Shown here: positions 5,114-11,752 of the stretch, piece after piece | Layout: every line of letters starts with the position of its first letter | How positions within the stretch are numbered: the first letter of the stretch is position 1 | NCBI GenBank assembly: GCA_012514445.1 | Contig: JAAZAI010000136.1 | Location: 1-11,752 of the forward strand | Direction of reading: 5' to 3' | DNA: 11,752 bases | From: Lentisphaerota bacterium | Lineage (GTDB): Bacteria; Verrucomicrobiota; Kiritimatiellia; RFP12; UBA3636 | The notes under the pieces: model-generated | What the model saw: only the letters and a program-made list of their open reading frames with translations | What the model was told of the DNA's origin: nothing | The model's database searches: none | Made by a program: the position numbers and the translations under genes

Positions 5114-6246
5114 CTGAACGCGAGGCATTTATAGCACTCAATATGGTGCAGGACATCGGGGCCGCGACCGTAGAAAACGGCATCGCGGCGCTGGGGTCCG
5201 CCTCTGCGTTCTTCTCTGCCGGAGCCGCCCGTCTGGCCGCCGTCAAGGGGATCGGCCGCAATCGTGCGGACGACTTCGCCCAGGCGTTCGGCGCCGTCGA
5301 CTGGCGCGGCGAGATGGCCCGCGCCGCCGAGTGCGACGTGACGTTTCTCACACCCGTGGACGATGCCTACCCCGCCCTGCTCAAGCGCATCCACAATCCG
5401 CCCCTCGCCCTCTACGTCGCCGGGGACCCCGCCGCCCTCTCGTACGCCTGCCTCGGGATGGTCGGCACCCGCGCGCCCACCGCCTACGGCCGCGCCACCG
5501 CCAAGGCCTTCGCCTATCGCCTCGCCCAGGCCGGCGTCGTCATCGTCTCCGGCCTCGCACGCGGCATCGACACCGAATCCCACGCCGCCGCCCTTCTCGC
5601 CGGCGGACGCACCGTCGCCGTCATCGGCGGCGCCCTCGACCGCCTCTACCCGCCCGAGAACCGCGAACTGGCCCGCCGCATCGCCAAGTCCGGCGGAGCC
5701 GTCGTCACCGAATACCCCTTCGGCCGCCAGGCGGACCGCCAGACCTTTCCGATGCGCAACCGCATCATCTCCGGCCTCTCGTCCGCGATCCTCGTCGTCG
5801 AGGCCGGCGCCACCAGCGGCACGCTCATCACCTGCGACCACGCCCTCGAACAGGGCCGCTCGGTCATGGCCGTCCCCGGTCGCATCGACAATCCGGTCGC
5901 CCAAGGCTGCCACAAGATCATCAAGGACGGCGCCCGCCTCGTGGAATCGCCGGACGAGGTGCTCGAGGAGCTACAGTCGCTCCCCGGCTCCACCCTCCGC
6001 GGCGCATCCGCACCCGCCGACCCCTCGTCCGCGAAACCGGCCGGCGGCGGCGGAGCCAGGCCCGCCCTGGACGAAGTCGAAACCCAGATTCTCGCCACCC
6101 TTGGCGCCGAGGAGATGACGCCCGACGAACTTGTCAACTCCAGCGGACTCGCCCCGCACCTCCTCGGCCCCCGCCTCATCAGCCTCGAAATCAAATCCCA
6201 GATCGAACGGATCGGCGCCAACGCCGTGCGCCGGAAGCGAATCTGA
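5110..6246 (+). CDS. dprA: DNA processing protein DprA (Smf)
   Basis: The protein has 378 residues, a normal length. DprA binds incoming single-stranded DNA in the cytoplasm, protects it and loads RecA during natural transformation; it is also widespread in bacteria not known to be competent. Residues 1-60 form the helix-hairpin-helix/SAM-like N-terminal part (VKGIGRNRADDF). The Rossmann-like DprA core spans about 80-285, with MVGTRAPTAYG (117-127), SGLARGIDTESH (147-158), VIGGALDRLYPPEN (171-184), FPMRNRIISGLS (213-224), EAGATSGTLIT (231-241) and AVPGRID (254-260). A Gly/Pro/Ala-rich linker (294-318) leads to a C-terminal winged-helix DprA domain (321-378). The start is set at ATG 5110 because family members begin with the MTEREAFIALN-type segment. 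An in-frame TTG at 5065 would add 15 residues without homology. Its stop is 20 nt before topA, so it heads the operon. Confidence 0.93.
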   Translation: MTEREAFIALNMVQDIGAATVENGIAALGSASAFFSAGAARLAAVKGIGRNRADDFAQAFGAVDWRGEMARAAECDVTFLTPVDDAYPALLKRIHNPPLALYVAGDPAALSYACLGMVGTRAPTAYGRATAKAFAYRLAQAGVVIVSGLARGIDTESHAAALLAGGRTVAVIGGALDRLYPPENRELARRIAKSGGAVVTEYPFGRQADRQTFPMRNRIISGLSSAILVVEAGATSGTLITCDHALEQGRSVMAVPGRIDNPVAQGCHKIIKDGARLVESPDEVLEELQSLPGSTLRGASAPADPSSAKPAGGGGARPALDEVETQILATLGAEEMTPDELVNSSGLAPHLLGPRLISLEIKSQIERIGANAVRRKRI

Positions 6247-6266
6247 AAGACAGGAACCTCCGCAAC

Positions 6267-8954
6267 ATGAAGAAACTCGTTATCGTGGAATCGCCGGCCA
6301 AGGCGAAGACCATCGGCAAAATCGTCGGACCCGACTACATCGTCAAGGCCTCGGTCGGGCACGTCCGGGACCTTCCCAAGCATTCCCTCGGCATCAAAAT
6401 CTCGCCCGACGATGCGCAGTTCGAGCCCGTCTACATTGTCACCGACGATAAGAAGACGGTCGTCGCGGATCTCGTCCGCAAGGCGAAGGAATGCGACGCG
6501 ATCTACCTCGCCTCCGACCCGGACCGCGAAGGAGAGGCCATCGCCTGGCATCTCAAGGAGATCCTCGAGGCCGGCCTGAAGAAGGGCTCCGAGACGAAGT
6601 TCTTCCGCGTCCAATACAACGAGATCACGCCTACCGCGGTCCGCAAGGCCTTCGAGGATCCGCACGACATCAACATGCCGCTCGTCGACGCCCAGCAGGC
6701 CCGCCGCGTCCTCGACCGTCTCGTCGGCTACAAGGTCAGCCCGTCCCTCTGGCAGCAAGTCGGCAAGGGTCTCAGCGCCGGCCGCGTGCAGTCGGTGGGG
6801 CTGCGCCTCGTCTGCGAACGCGAAGCCGAGATCCGCGCGTTCACGCCGGCGCCCTACTGGCTCTTCGGGGCCAAGCTGCGCAAGCGCGTCGATCCCAAGT
6901 CGTCCTTCTCCGTCAAGCTCCGCCAGATCCGCGGCGTGAAGGCGGACGTCCAGGACGAGGCCCTCGCCAAACAGATCCACGAGGCCCTCGCCTGCAGCGC
7001 GTTCACCGTCGCAGACCTCGCCAGGCAGGACAAGATCCGCCGCCCCTTCGCGCCCTTCATCACGAGCACGCTCCAGCAGGCCGCCTCCAACGCGCTGGGC
7101 TTCTCGCCGAACTTCACAATGTCCCTCGCCCAGAAGCTCTACGAAGGCGTCGAGCTCGCCGGCGACGGTCCCGTCGGCCTGATCACCTACATGCGCACGG
7201 ACTCGTTCACCATCGCGAAAGACGCGCAGGAGGCGGCGCGCGCCTTCATCGAGGAGAAGTACGGCTCCGACTTCGTCAGTCCCAAGCAGCGCACCTACAA
7301 GAACAAGAGCGCCGCGCAGGGCGCCCACGAGGCCATCCGCCCCACTGACCCCGCTCGCACCCCCGCCAGCCTCGCCGGCGCGCTCCGCCCCCAGGAGCTC
7401 AAGCTCTACGAGCTGATCTGGAAGCGCTTCCTCGCCAGCCAGATGGCCGACGCGCGCTTCAACATCACCACCGCCAAGGTACGCGCCGAGCCCGCCAACG
7501 GCTTCGGCGAACTGATGCTCTCCGCCTCCGCCGCGGAACTCGTCTTCCCCGGCTTTCTCAAGGTGGCCGGCGAAGCCGTCGCGACGCTCCCGGACGACGA
7601 CGCCAAGGAGGGTGACGACGACCTGCTCGACGCCCTGCCGCCTCTCGCCCCCGGCGAGTCCCTCGACCTCCTCGCCGTCGCCGACGACCGCAAGGAGACG
7701 AAACCGCCCGCGCGGTTCAACGAAGCCTCCCTCGTGAAGGCCCTCGAGGCGAACGGAATCGGCCGCCCCTCCACCTACGCCTCCATCCTCGCCACCCTCA
7801 TGGCTCGCGGCTACGTCCTCAAGGAGAGGCGTGCCCTGCTGCCCACGGAGTTGGGCGAAAAGGTCAACGCCTTCCTCGTCGCCAACTACAACGATCTCTT
7901 CAACGTCGGCTTCACCGCGGCCATGGAGACGCAGCTCGACGAGGTCGAAGATCCGGAGAAGAAGCTCGAATGGCAGGGCATGCTGCGCGCCTTCTACGAC
8001 AAGCTCAAGCTCTGGCTCGCCGCCGCCAAGGCGCCGGTGGCCGATCCCGACGTCGTCGAGGCCGTCCTCGCGAAGTTCGGCGAAGTCACCGAGTGGGCTC
8101 CCCCCGTCAAGCGCGGCAAGCGAACGTTCAGCGACCAGCAGTTCGTCGAGGAGATCGGGCAGAAGTTCCGCGGCGAACTCCCGGCGAAGAAACCCGCCGC
8201 CCGCAAGGGGAAGAAGGCCGCCGCGGCCGCCGCCGAGGAGCCGGTGGAGGATGTCATCGACGTGGCGAGCCTCGAGGCCGAGGCGGACAGCGCCCCCGCG
8301 CCGGCCGGCGACATCTCCCAGAACCAGCTTCGCGCACTGCTCAACATCCTCGTGCGCTACCGCTCGAGCCTCTCCGATTTCGAGGGGTTCCTCAAGTCCA
8401 TCGGCCGCGAGGACATCCTCGAGGACGAACAGCTCCAGCCGCCGCGCGCCTCGACGCTCGAGATCTTCGAGATCCTCGACAAGGCCGGCGTCGACGAAGG
8501 CTCCACGACCTTCTACCAGTCGCTTCGCGACCAGGTCCGGCGCGGCAAGCGCCTCTCGCCCAAGCAGCGACATTACCTCGACCGGATGTTCCTCGGGGCC
8601 CGGAAGAACATCCCGGACTTCTCCCGCGAACTCTGTGAACGCCTCGAAGTCGTCTACAGCGAACCCGTCGCCGTGGACGTCGTCAAGATCGAGTCCATCC
8701 TCGCCGGCCTCGGCCAGGTCCACACCTGGAAGGAGCCCGTCCGCAAGGGCCGCCGGGTCTACGACGACGCCGAATTCTTCAAATCCGTCGCCGCCCAGTT
8801 CACCGCGAAGAAAAGCCTCACCGAGCCGCAGATCAAGGTCCTTGAACGCATGTTCCTGCGCTACCGCGAGCAGATTCCGAACGCCGACGACCTGATCGCC
8901 CGACATGACATCAAGCTGCCGCCCCGCAAGACCCGAGCCAGCGCCAACGCCTAG
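6267..8954 (+). CDS. topA: DNA topoisomerase I (type IA) with unusual repeat C-terminus
   Basis: The protein has 895 residues. It relaxes negative supercoils by cutting one strand through a 5'-phosphotyrosine. The N-terminal Toprim domain carries Glu8 (VIVESPAKAKTI) and the acidic motif DPDRE with Asp84, Asp86 and Glu88. The catalytic tyrosine is Tyr308 in LITYMRTDS with Arg310. The type IA core ends near residue 590, including NGIGRPSTYA (496-505). The usual C-terminal four-cysteine zinc ribbons are absent: only four isolated cysteines occur (76, 183, 243, 790) and no CxxC. Residues 594-880 instead hold three related units. Each ends in a 17-residue helix-like segment of form LSxxQxxxLxxMFxxxR (683-699, 763-779, 851-867), and unit 1 is split by a Lys/Ala/Pro-rich linker (637-681). 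The start is ATG 6267, with AGGAA 10 nt upstream, 20 nt after dprA. A longer in-frame extension over dprA is a shadow. The enzyme call is certain; the role of the repeats, possibly DNA binding, is inferred. Confidence 0.95.
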   Translation: MKKLVIVESPAKAKTIGKIVGPDYIVKASVGHVRDLPKHSLGIKISPDDAQFEPVYIVTDDKKTVVADLVRKAKECDAIYLASDPDREGEAIAWHLKEILEAGLKKGSETKFFRVQYNEITPTAVRKAFEDPHDINMPLVDAQQARRVLDRLVGYKVSPSLWQQVGKGLSAGRVQSVGLRLVCEREAEIRAFTPAPYWLFGAKLRKRVDPKSSFSVKLRQIRGVKADVQDEALAKQIHEALACSAFTVADLARQDKIRRPFAPFITSTLQQAASNALGFSPNFTMSLAQKLYEGVELAGDGPVGLITYMRTDSFTIAKDAQEAARAFIEEKYGSDFVSPKQRTYKNKSAAQGAHEAIRPTDPARTPASLAGALRPQELKLYELIWKRFLASQMADARFNITTAKVRAEPANGFGELMLSASAAELVFPGFLKVAGEAVATLPDDDAKEGDDDLLDALPPLAPGESLDLLAVADDRKETKPPARFNEASLVKALEANGIGRPSTYASILATLMARGYVLKERRALLPTELGEKVNAFLVANYNDLFNVGFTAAMETQLDEVEDPEKKLEWQGMLRAFYDKLKLWLAAAKAPVADPDVVEAVLAKFGEVTEWAPPVKRGKRTFSDQQFVEEIGQKFRGELPAKKPAARKGKKAAAAAAEEPVEDVIDVASLEAEADSAPAPAGDISQNQLRALLNILVRYRSSLSDFEGFLKSIGREDILEDEQLQPPRASTLEIFEILDKAGVDEGSTTFYQSLRDQVRRGKRLSPKQRHYLDRMFLGARKNIPDFSRELCERLEVVYSEPVAVDVVKIESILAGLGQVHTWKEPVRKGRRVYDDAEFFKSVAAQFTAKKSLTEPQIKVLERMFLRYREQIPNADDLIARHDIKLPPRKTRASANA

Positions 8955-8964
8955 GAGACACACG

Positions 8965-11568
8965 ATGAAACGCCTCCCCAAGACCCCGACCTCCTGGATG
9001 ACCCTCGTCTTGATTGGCCTCATGGCGGCCGCCCTCGCCGCGGCGGCCGCCCGTGGCCGCGACGCGGACGGCGCCGCCGGCTGCTGCGAGGCCCTTCGCG
9101 ATCGCCTCGCCCAGAACGCCGCCGGCGTCCCCTTCGTCTCCGAATTCGACGCGGAATCCCCTGGCGAGGAGGACGCCTCCGGCCAGACCGCCGCGACCGT
9201 GGCGCGCATCCTGGTCGGCGACATGCCGGAGGTCCACCTCCTGCACAAGCCCTTCGATGCCGCCATGTCCGCCGTCGCCTGGACGAACTATCTCAACTCC
9301 CTCGACTACGAGCGCATGTTCTTCCTCCAGTCCGACATCGCCGAGTTTGAACGCGCCAAGACGCTTCTGCCGCAATTGATGCGAGAAGGCGACGTATCGT
9401 TTGCGAAAGAGGTGTTCGACCGCTTCCGCGACCGCGTTCGCGATCGCGTGGACTTCGTCCAGGCCAACGTCACCAACGTCTTCGACAACGCCACCGGCGG
9501 TTCCTACGAGCTCAACCGCAAAGACCTGCCCTGGCCCGCGGACATCGCGGCCATGGACGCGCTCTGGCGCGACCGCATCCTCAATTCGCTCATCGCCTAC
9601 CGGGTCTCCACCCGCATCGCCAGCGACAAGAACGCCGCCAAGGCCGCCGAACTGCGCCTCGACATCGCCCGCCACCTGCACAACCCCGACGCCCCCACGA
9701 ACACCGTGGCGGCGTCCGCGCTCGACTCCGAACTGAAAGCATTCGACGACGCCCTCGCCGCATGGTCGTCCACACCCACGAACGCCGCGCAGCGCGCCGC
9801 GTTCCGCGAGGCGCTGATGCCATCGTCCCTCCCCTTGACCAACACGCTCGCCGCGGCCGAAGCCTCGACGAACACGTTCGCCGTGATCGAAGGCTCGACG
9901 ACGAACCGCCTCGACCAGCTCCTCGTCGGCTACTTCTCCGCCGTCAAAGGCGTCAAGACCGACGACGAGGCCCGCGCCGACGCCATCGAGAAGACCGTCA
10001 AGAACTTCACCCAGTACGAGTCAATCCTCAAGGACAGCGACCAGGAGTTCTACCTGAGCCGCTTCTTCAACGCGATGACCACCTCGTACGACCCCCACTC
10101 CGGCTATCTCACCCCCGTTGCGCAGGAGGATTTCGGGATCGACATGCAGCTTTCGCTCCAGGGCATCGGCGCCACGCTTCAGACGGACGACGGCGCCGCC
10201 AAGATCGTCGAGATCATCCCAGGCAGCCCCGCCGAGCGCGACACGTCCGAGACCCGCCTCGTCCCCGGCGACAAGATCATCGCCGTCGCGCAGGGCGACG
10301 AGGAATTCGTCGACATCCGCCACTGGCCGCTCTACAAGGCCGTCCGCCTCATCCGCGGCCCCAAGGGCAGCACCGTGCGACTCCAGGTCATCCCCGCCAA
10401 CGACATCAACGCGATCAAGACCGTCGTGCTCGTGCGCGACGAGATCAAGCTCGAGGAGCAGGCCGCCACCTCGCGCATCGAGACCGCCGTCGATCCCAAC
10501 GGCGCGCCGCGCAAGCTCGGCTACATCAAGCTGCCCACGTTCTATTCGAGCATGAAGCTCGGCAACGACCCCGAGGCCACGCAGCGAAGCGCCACGCTCG
10601 ACGTCGCCCGCCTCGTCGCCGAACTCAACGCCGAGAACGTCGAGGGCCTCGTCTTCGACCTGCGCGGCAACGGCGGCGGATCCCTCCCCGAGTCCGTCTA
10701 CCTCGCCGGCCTCTTCTTCAAATCCGGCCCGGTCGTCCAGGTCCGCGAGACGCGCCGCACGATCACCCTCAACGACAACGATCCCGCCATCGCGTTCACG
10801 AAGCCCATGGTCGTGCTGATCGACCGCATCAGCGCCTCCGCCTCCGAGATCGTCGCCGGCGCCCTGCAGGACTACGGCCGCGCCGTCATCGTCGGCGATT
10901 CGCATACCCACGGCAAGGGCTCGGTGCAGACGTTGCTGCCTCTGCGCGGCGGAAAGCACGGCTCGCTCAAGGCCACCACCGCCTCCTTCTACCGCATCAC
11001 CGGCAGCTCCACCCAGTTGCGCGGCGTCTCCTCCGACATCAACCTCCCCTCCGTGTTCGAGTACTACAGCGAACTCGGCGAGGACAAGCTGCCCAACGCG
11101 ATGCCCTGGACGCGCACCGGACCCGCGCGCTACCGCCGAGCCGACACGCTCGACGAGACGATCCCCGTGCTCGCCACGCGCTCCAAGGAGCGTCTCGCGG
11201 CGAACGAACGCTGGCAGAAGCACATGAAGCTGCTCGAGCGGTTTGGCGCCTTCAGCACCAACCGCGTCGTCTCCCTCGACTTCGAGGAGCGCCTCAAGCG
11301 CGCCCAGGAGGACGAGGCGCTCAGCCGCGAACTCTCGCTCGAGACGCCCGTCGCCTCCGGCGCGGATTCGTTCGATTCCGACACCGAGGGACGCGACGAG
11401 CCCGCCCCGGGCACGAAGGCCGAGCGCGAGCGCAAGGCGCGGCAGTCGGACGTCGTCCTCGACGAAAGCCTCAACATCCTCGTCGACCTCATCGACATCC
11501 ACGGCCCGCCCCGCAACCTCCACGCGGAGGAAGCCCCCTACGACTTCCTCAACACCTTCTTCCAGTAA
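8965..11568 (+). CDS. prc: Tail-specific (C-terminal processing) protease, S41 family, Prc/Tsp type
   Basis: The protein has 867 residues, longer than the roughly 680 of E. coli Prc. A hydrophobic N-terminus (about 11-29, ALAAAAARG) is a signal peptide or anchor, so it acts in the periplasm, where such enzymes degrade proteins with exposed apolar C-termini and trim envelope enzymes. Residues 80-390 match the Tsp N-terminal domain, with an Ala/Thr/Asn-rich stretch at 250-315. A PDZ domain lies at about 394-478 (LSLQGIGATLQ, IIPGSPA, LVPGDKIIAV). The S41 core is at about 515-700 with GLVFDLRGNGGGSL (561-574). Aligned to Prc, the catalytic residues are Ser625 (SASASE) and Lys651 (HGKGSVQ), with Asp636 also kept; the loop before the lysine is one residue longer than in E. 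coli Prc. A charged Tsp C-terminal region follows (about 720-850). AGGAG at 8953-8957 overlaps the topA stop and lies 7 nt before ATG 8965, which fixes the start and shows cotranscription. Confidence 0.92.
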   Translation: MKRLPKTPTSWMTLVLIGLMAAALAAAAARGRDADGAAGCCEALRDRLAQNAAGVPFVSEFDAESPGEEDASGQTAATVARILVGDMPEVHLLHKPFDAAMSAVAWTNYLNSLDYERMFFLQSDIAEFERAKTLLPQLMREGDVSFAKEVFDRFRDRVRDRVDFVQANVTNVFDNATGGSYELNRKDLPWPADIAAMDALWRDRILNSLIAYRVSTRIASDKNAAKAAELRLDIARHLHNPDAPTNTVAASALDSELKAFDDALAAWSSTPTNAAQRAAFREALMPSSLPLTNTLAAAEASTNTFAVIEGSTTNRLDQLLVGYFSAVKGVKTDDEARADAIEKTVKNFTQYESILKDSDQEFYLSRFFNAMTTSYDPHSGYLTPVAQEDFGIDMQLSLQGIGATLQTDDGAAKIVEIIPGSPAERDTSETRLVPGDKIIAVAQGDEEFVDIRHWPLYKAVRLIRGPKGSTVRLQVIPANDINAIKTVVLVRDEIKLEEQAATSRIETAVDPNGAPRKLGYIKLPTFYSSMKLGNDPEATQRSATLDVARLVAELNAENVEGLVFDLRGNGGGSLPESVYLAGLFFKSGPVVQVRETRRTITLNDNDPAIAFTKPMVVLIDRISASASEIVAGALQDYGRAVIVGDSHTHGKGSVQTLLPLRGGKHGSLKATTASFYRITGSSTQLRGVSSDINLPSVFEYYSELGEDKLPNAMPWTRTGPARYRRADTLDETIPVLATRSKERLAANERWQKHMKLLERFGAFSTNRVVSLDFEERLKRAQEDEALSRELSLETPVASGADSFDSDTEGRDEPAPGTKAERERKARQSDVVLDESLNILVDLIDIHGPPRNLHAEEAPYDFLNTFFQ

Positions 11569-11569
11569 C

Positions 11570-11752
11570 ATGGAGATCCCGTTCATCCAGCGGCTCGCTG
11601 GCGATCCCCTCGCCGAGTCCTTCGTGCGCCACCTGGAGACGGAACGCAACGACTCGCCCAACACGCGTCTCGGCTACCAACGCGATCTCGGCCAGTTCGC
11701 CGTCTTCGCCTTCGGCCCCGACGCCAAGCCTCCCTTCGACTGGCTCGGCCTC
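11570..11752 (+). CDS. XerC/XerD-like tyrosine recombinase, N-terminal part (cut by window end)
   Basis: The frame opens at ATG 11570, one base after the protease TAA, and stays open for 61 codons to the window edge. It reads like the SAM-like core-binding domain of Xer recombinases: FVRHLETERNDSPNTRLGYQRDLGQFAVF (residues 18-46, quoted here by its key parts FxxxLxxERxxSxxTxxxYxxDLxxF) is the hallmark. The catalytic domain (Arg-His-Arg-Tyr) lies outside the window. Xer proteins resolve chromosome dimers at dif during division. Location downstream of dprA and topA matches the dprA-topA-xerC order known in several bacteria, which supports a housekeeping Xer over a phage or integron integrase. 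There is no Shine-Dalgarno; coupling to the protease is likely. XerC and XerD cannot be told apart from this fragment. Confidence 0.78.
   Translation, partial: MEIPFIQRLAGDPLAESFVRHLETERNDSPNTRLGYQRDLGQFAVFAFGPDAKPPFDWLGL

Noticed and set aside
5331..6266. In-frame upstream extension of topA by 312 codons over dprA
   Set aside because: The extension is Arg/Pro-rich and overlaps dprA in another frame. TopA family members start at the MKKLVIVESPAKAKT segment, which has its own ATG and SD at 6267.
5646..9266. A 1206-codon open frame on the minus strand across dprA, topA and the protease gene
   Set aside because: It is antisense to three well-identified genes and arises because G/C-ending codons in them leave few stops in this frame. 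The translation is Gly/Leu/Asp/Glu/Val-rich with no domain or motif.
10021..11664. A 547-codon open frame on the minus strand opposite the protease gene
   Set aside because: Same composition effect; the sense strand encodes PDZ and S41 motifs with intact catalytic residues, and the antisense product is low-complexity.
1..11752. CRISPR arrays, tRNA/rRNA, insertion sequences, toxin-antitoxin or phage defence genes
   Set aside because: No spaced direct repeats, cloverleaf-like segments, transposase motifs or terminal inverted repeats were seen; nearly all of the window is accounted for by the listed genes.

Overview
The window looks like chromosomal DNA of a GC-rich Gram-negative bacterium. It is about two-thirds G+C by eye, with coding strands strongly enriched in C/G at third codon positions. 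No gene carries a decisive taxonomic marker. The combination of a GDP-mannose 3,5-epimerase-type enzyme, a topoisomerase I with non-canonical C-terminal repeats, an exported ankyrin/MORN protein and a Prc/Tsp-type S41 protease would fit the PVC superphylum (Verrucomicrobiota/Kiritimatiellota side). That placement is inference. There is no sign of phage, insertion sequence, CRISPR, tRNA or rRNA; the window is densely coding.

Layout. (1) 13-537 (+): membrane-anchored 3D-domain protein, convergent with the next block and only 4 nt from it stop to stop. (2) 3667->542 (-): an apparent operon of a GDP-mannose 3,5-epimerase-like SDR, a diacylglycerol/lipid kinase-family protein (ATGA overlap), and a secreted ankyrin + MORN repeat protein (28-nt gap). 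(3) 3722-3898 (-): a 58-codon gene that is easy to miss, encoding a stand-alone version of the Cys-rich SHGxCPxC module usually found inside larger signalling proteins. (4) 3899-4024: a short AT-rich divergent promoter region with a perfect 16-bp palindrome. (5) 4025-4987 (+): a fusion of two complete Nudix hydrolase domains. (6) 5110-11752 (+): a tightly packed run dprA - topA - S41 tail-specific protease - xerC/D-like recombinase (cut by the window end). This resembles the known dprA-topA-xerC arrangement of other bacteria, with a large exported protease added between topA and the recombinase.

How the genes may work together. The right-hand operon groups DNA-handling functions (ssDNA loading for recombination, supercoil relaxation, probable chromosome dimer resolution) with a periplasmic protease. 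The left-hand operon points to envelope chemistry: a GDP-sugar epimerase, a lipid kinase and a secreted repeat protein, next to a probable peptidoglycan-acting 3D protein.

The observations I find most worth checking are the three-fold repeat that replaces the zinc ribbons in TopA, the small Cys-module gene whose first CxxC cysteine sits just upstream of its ATG, and the TANNNT hexamers 6-7 nt before three start codons that lack Shine-Dalgarno sequences, which suggest leaderless mRNAs.
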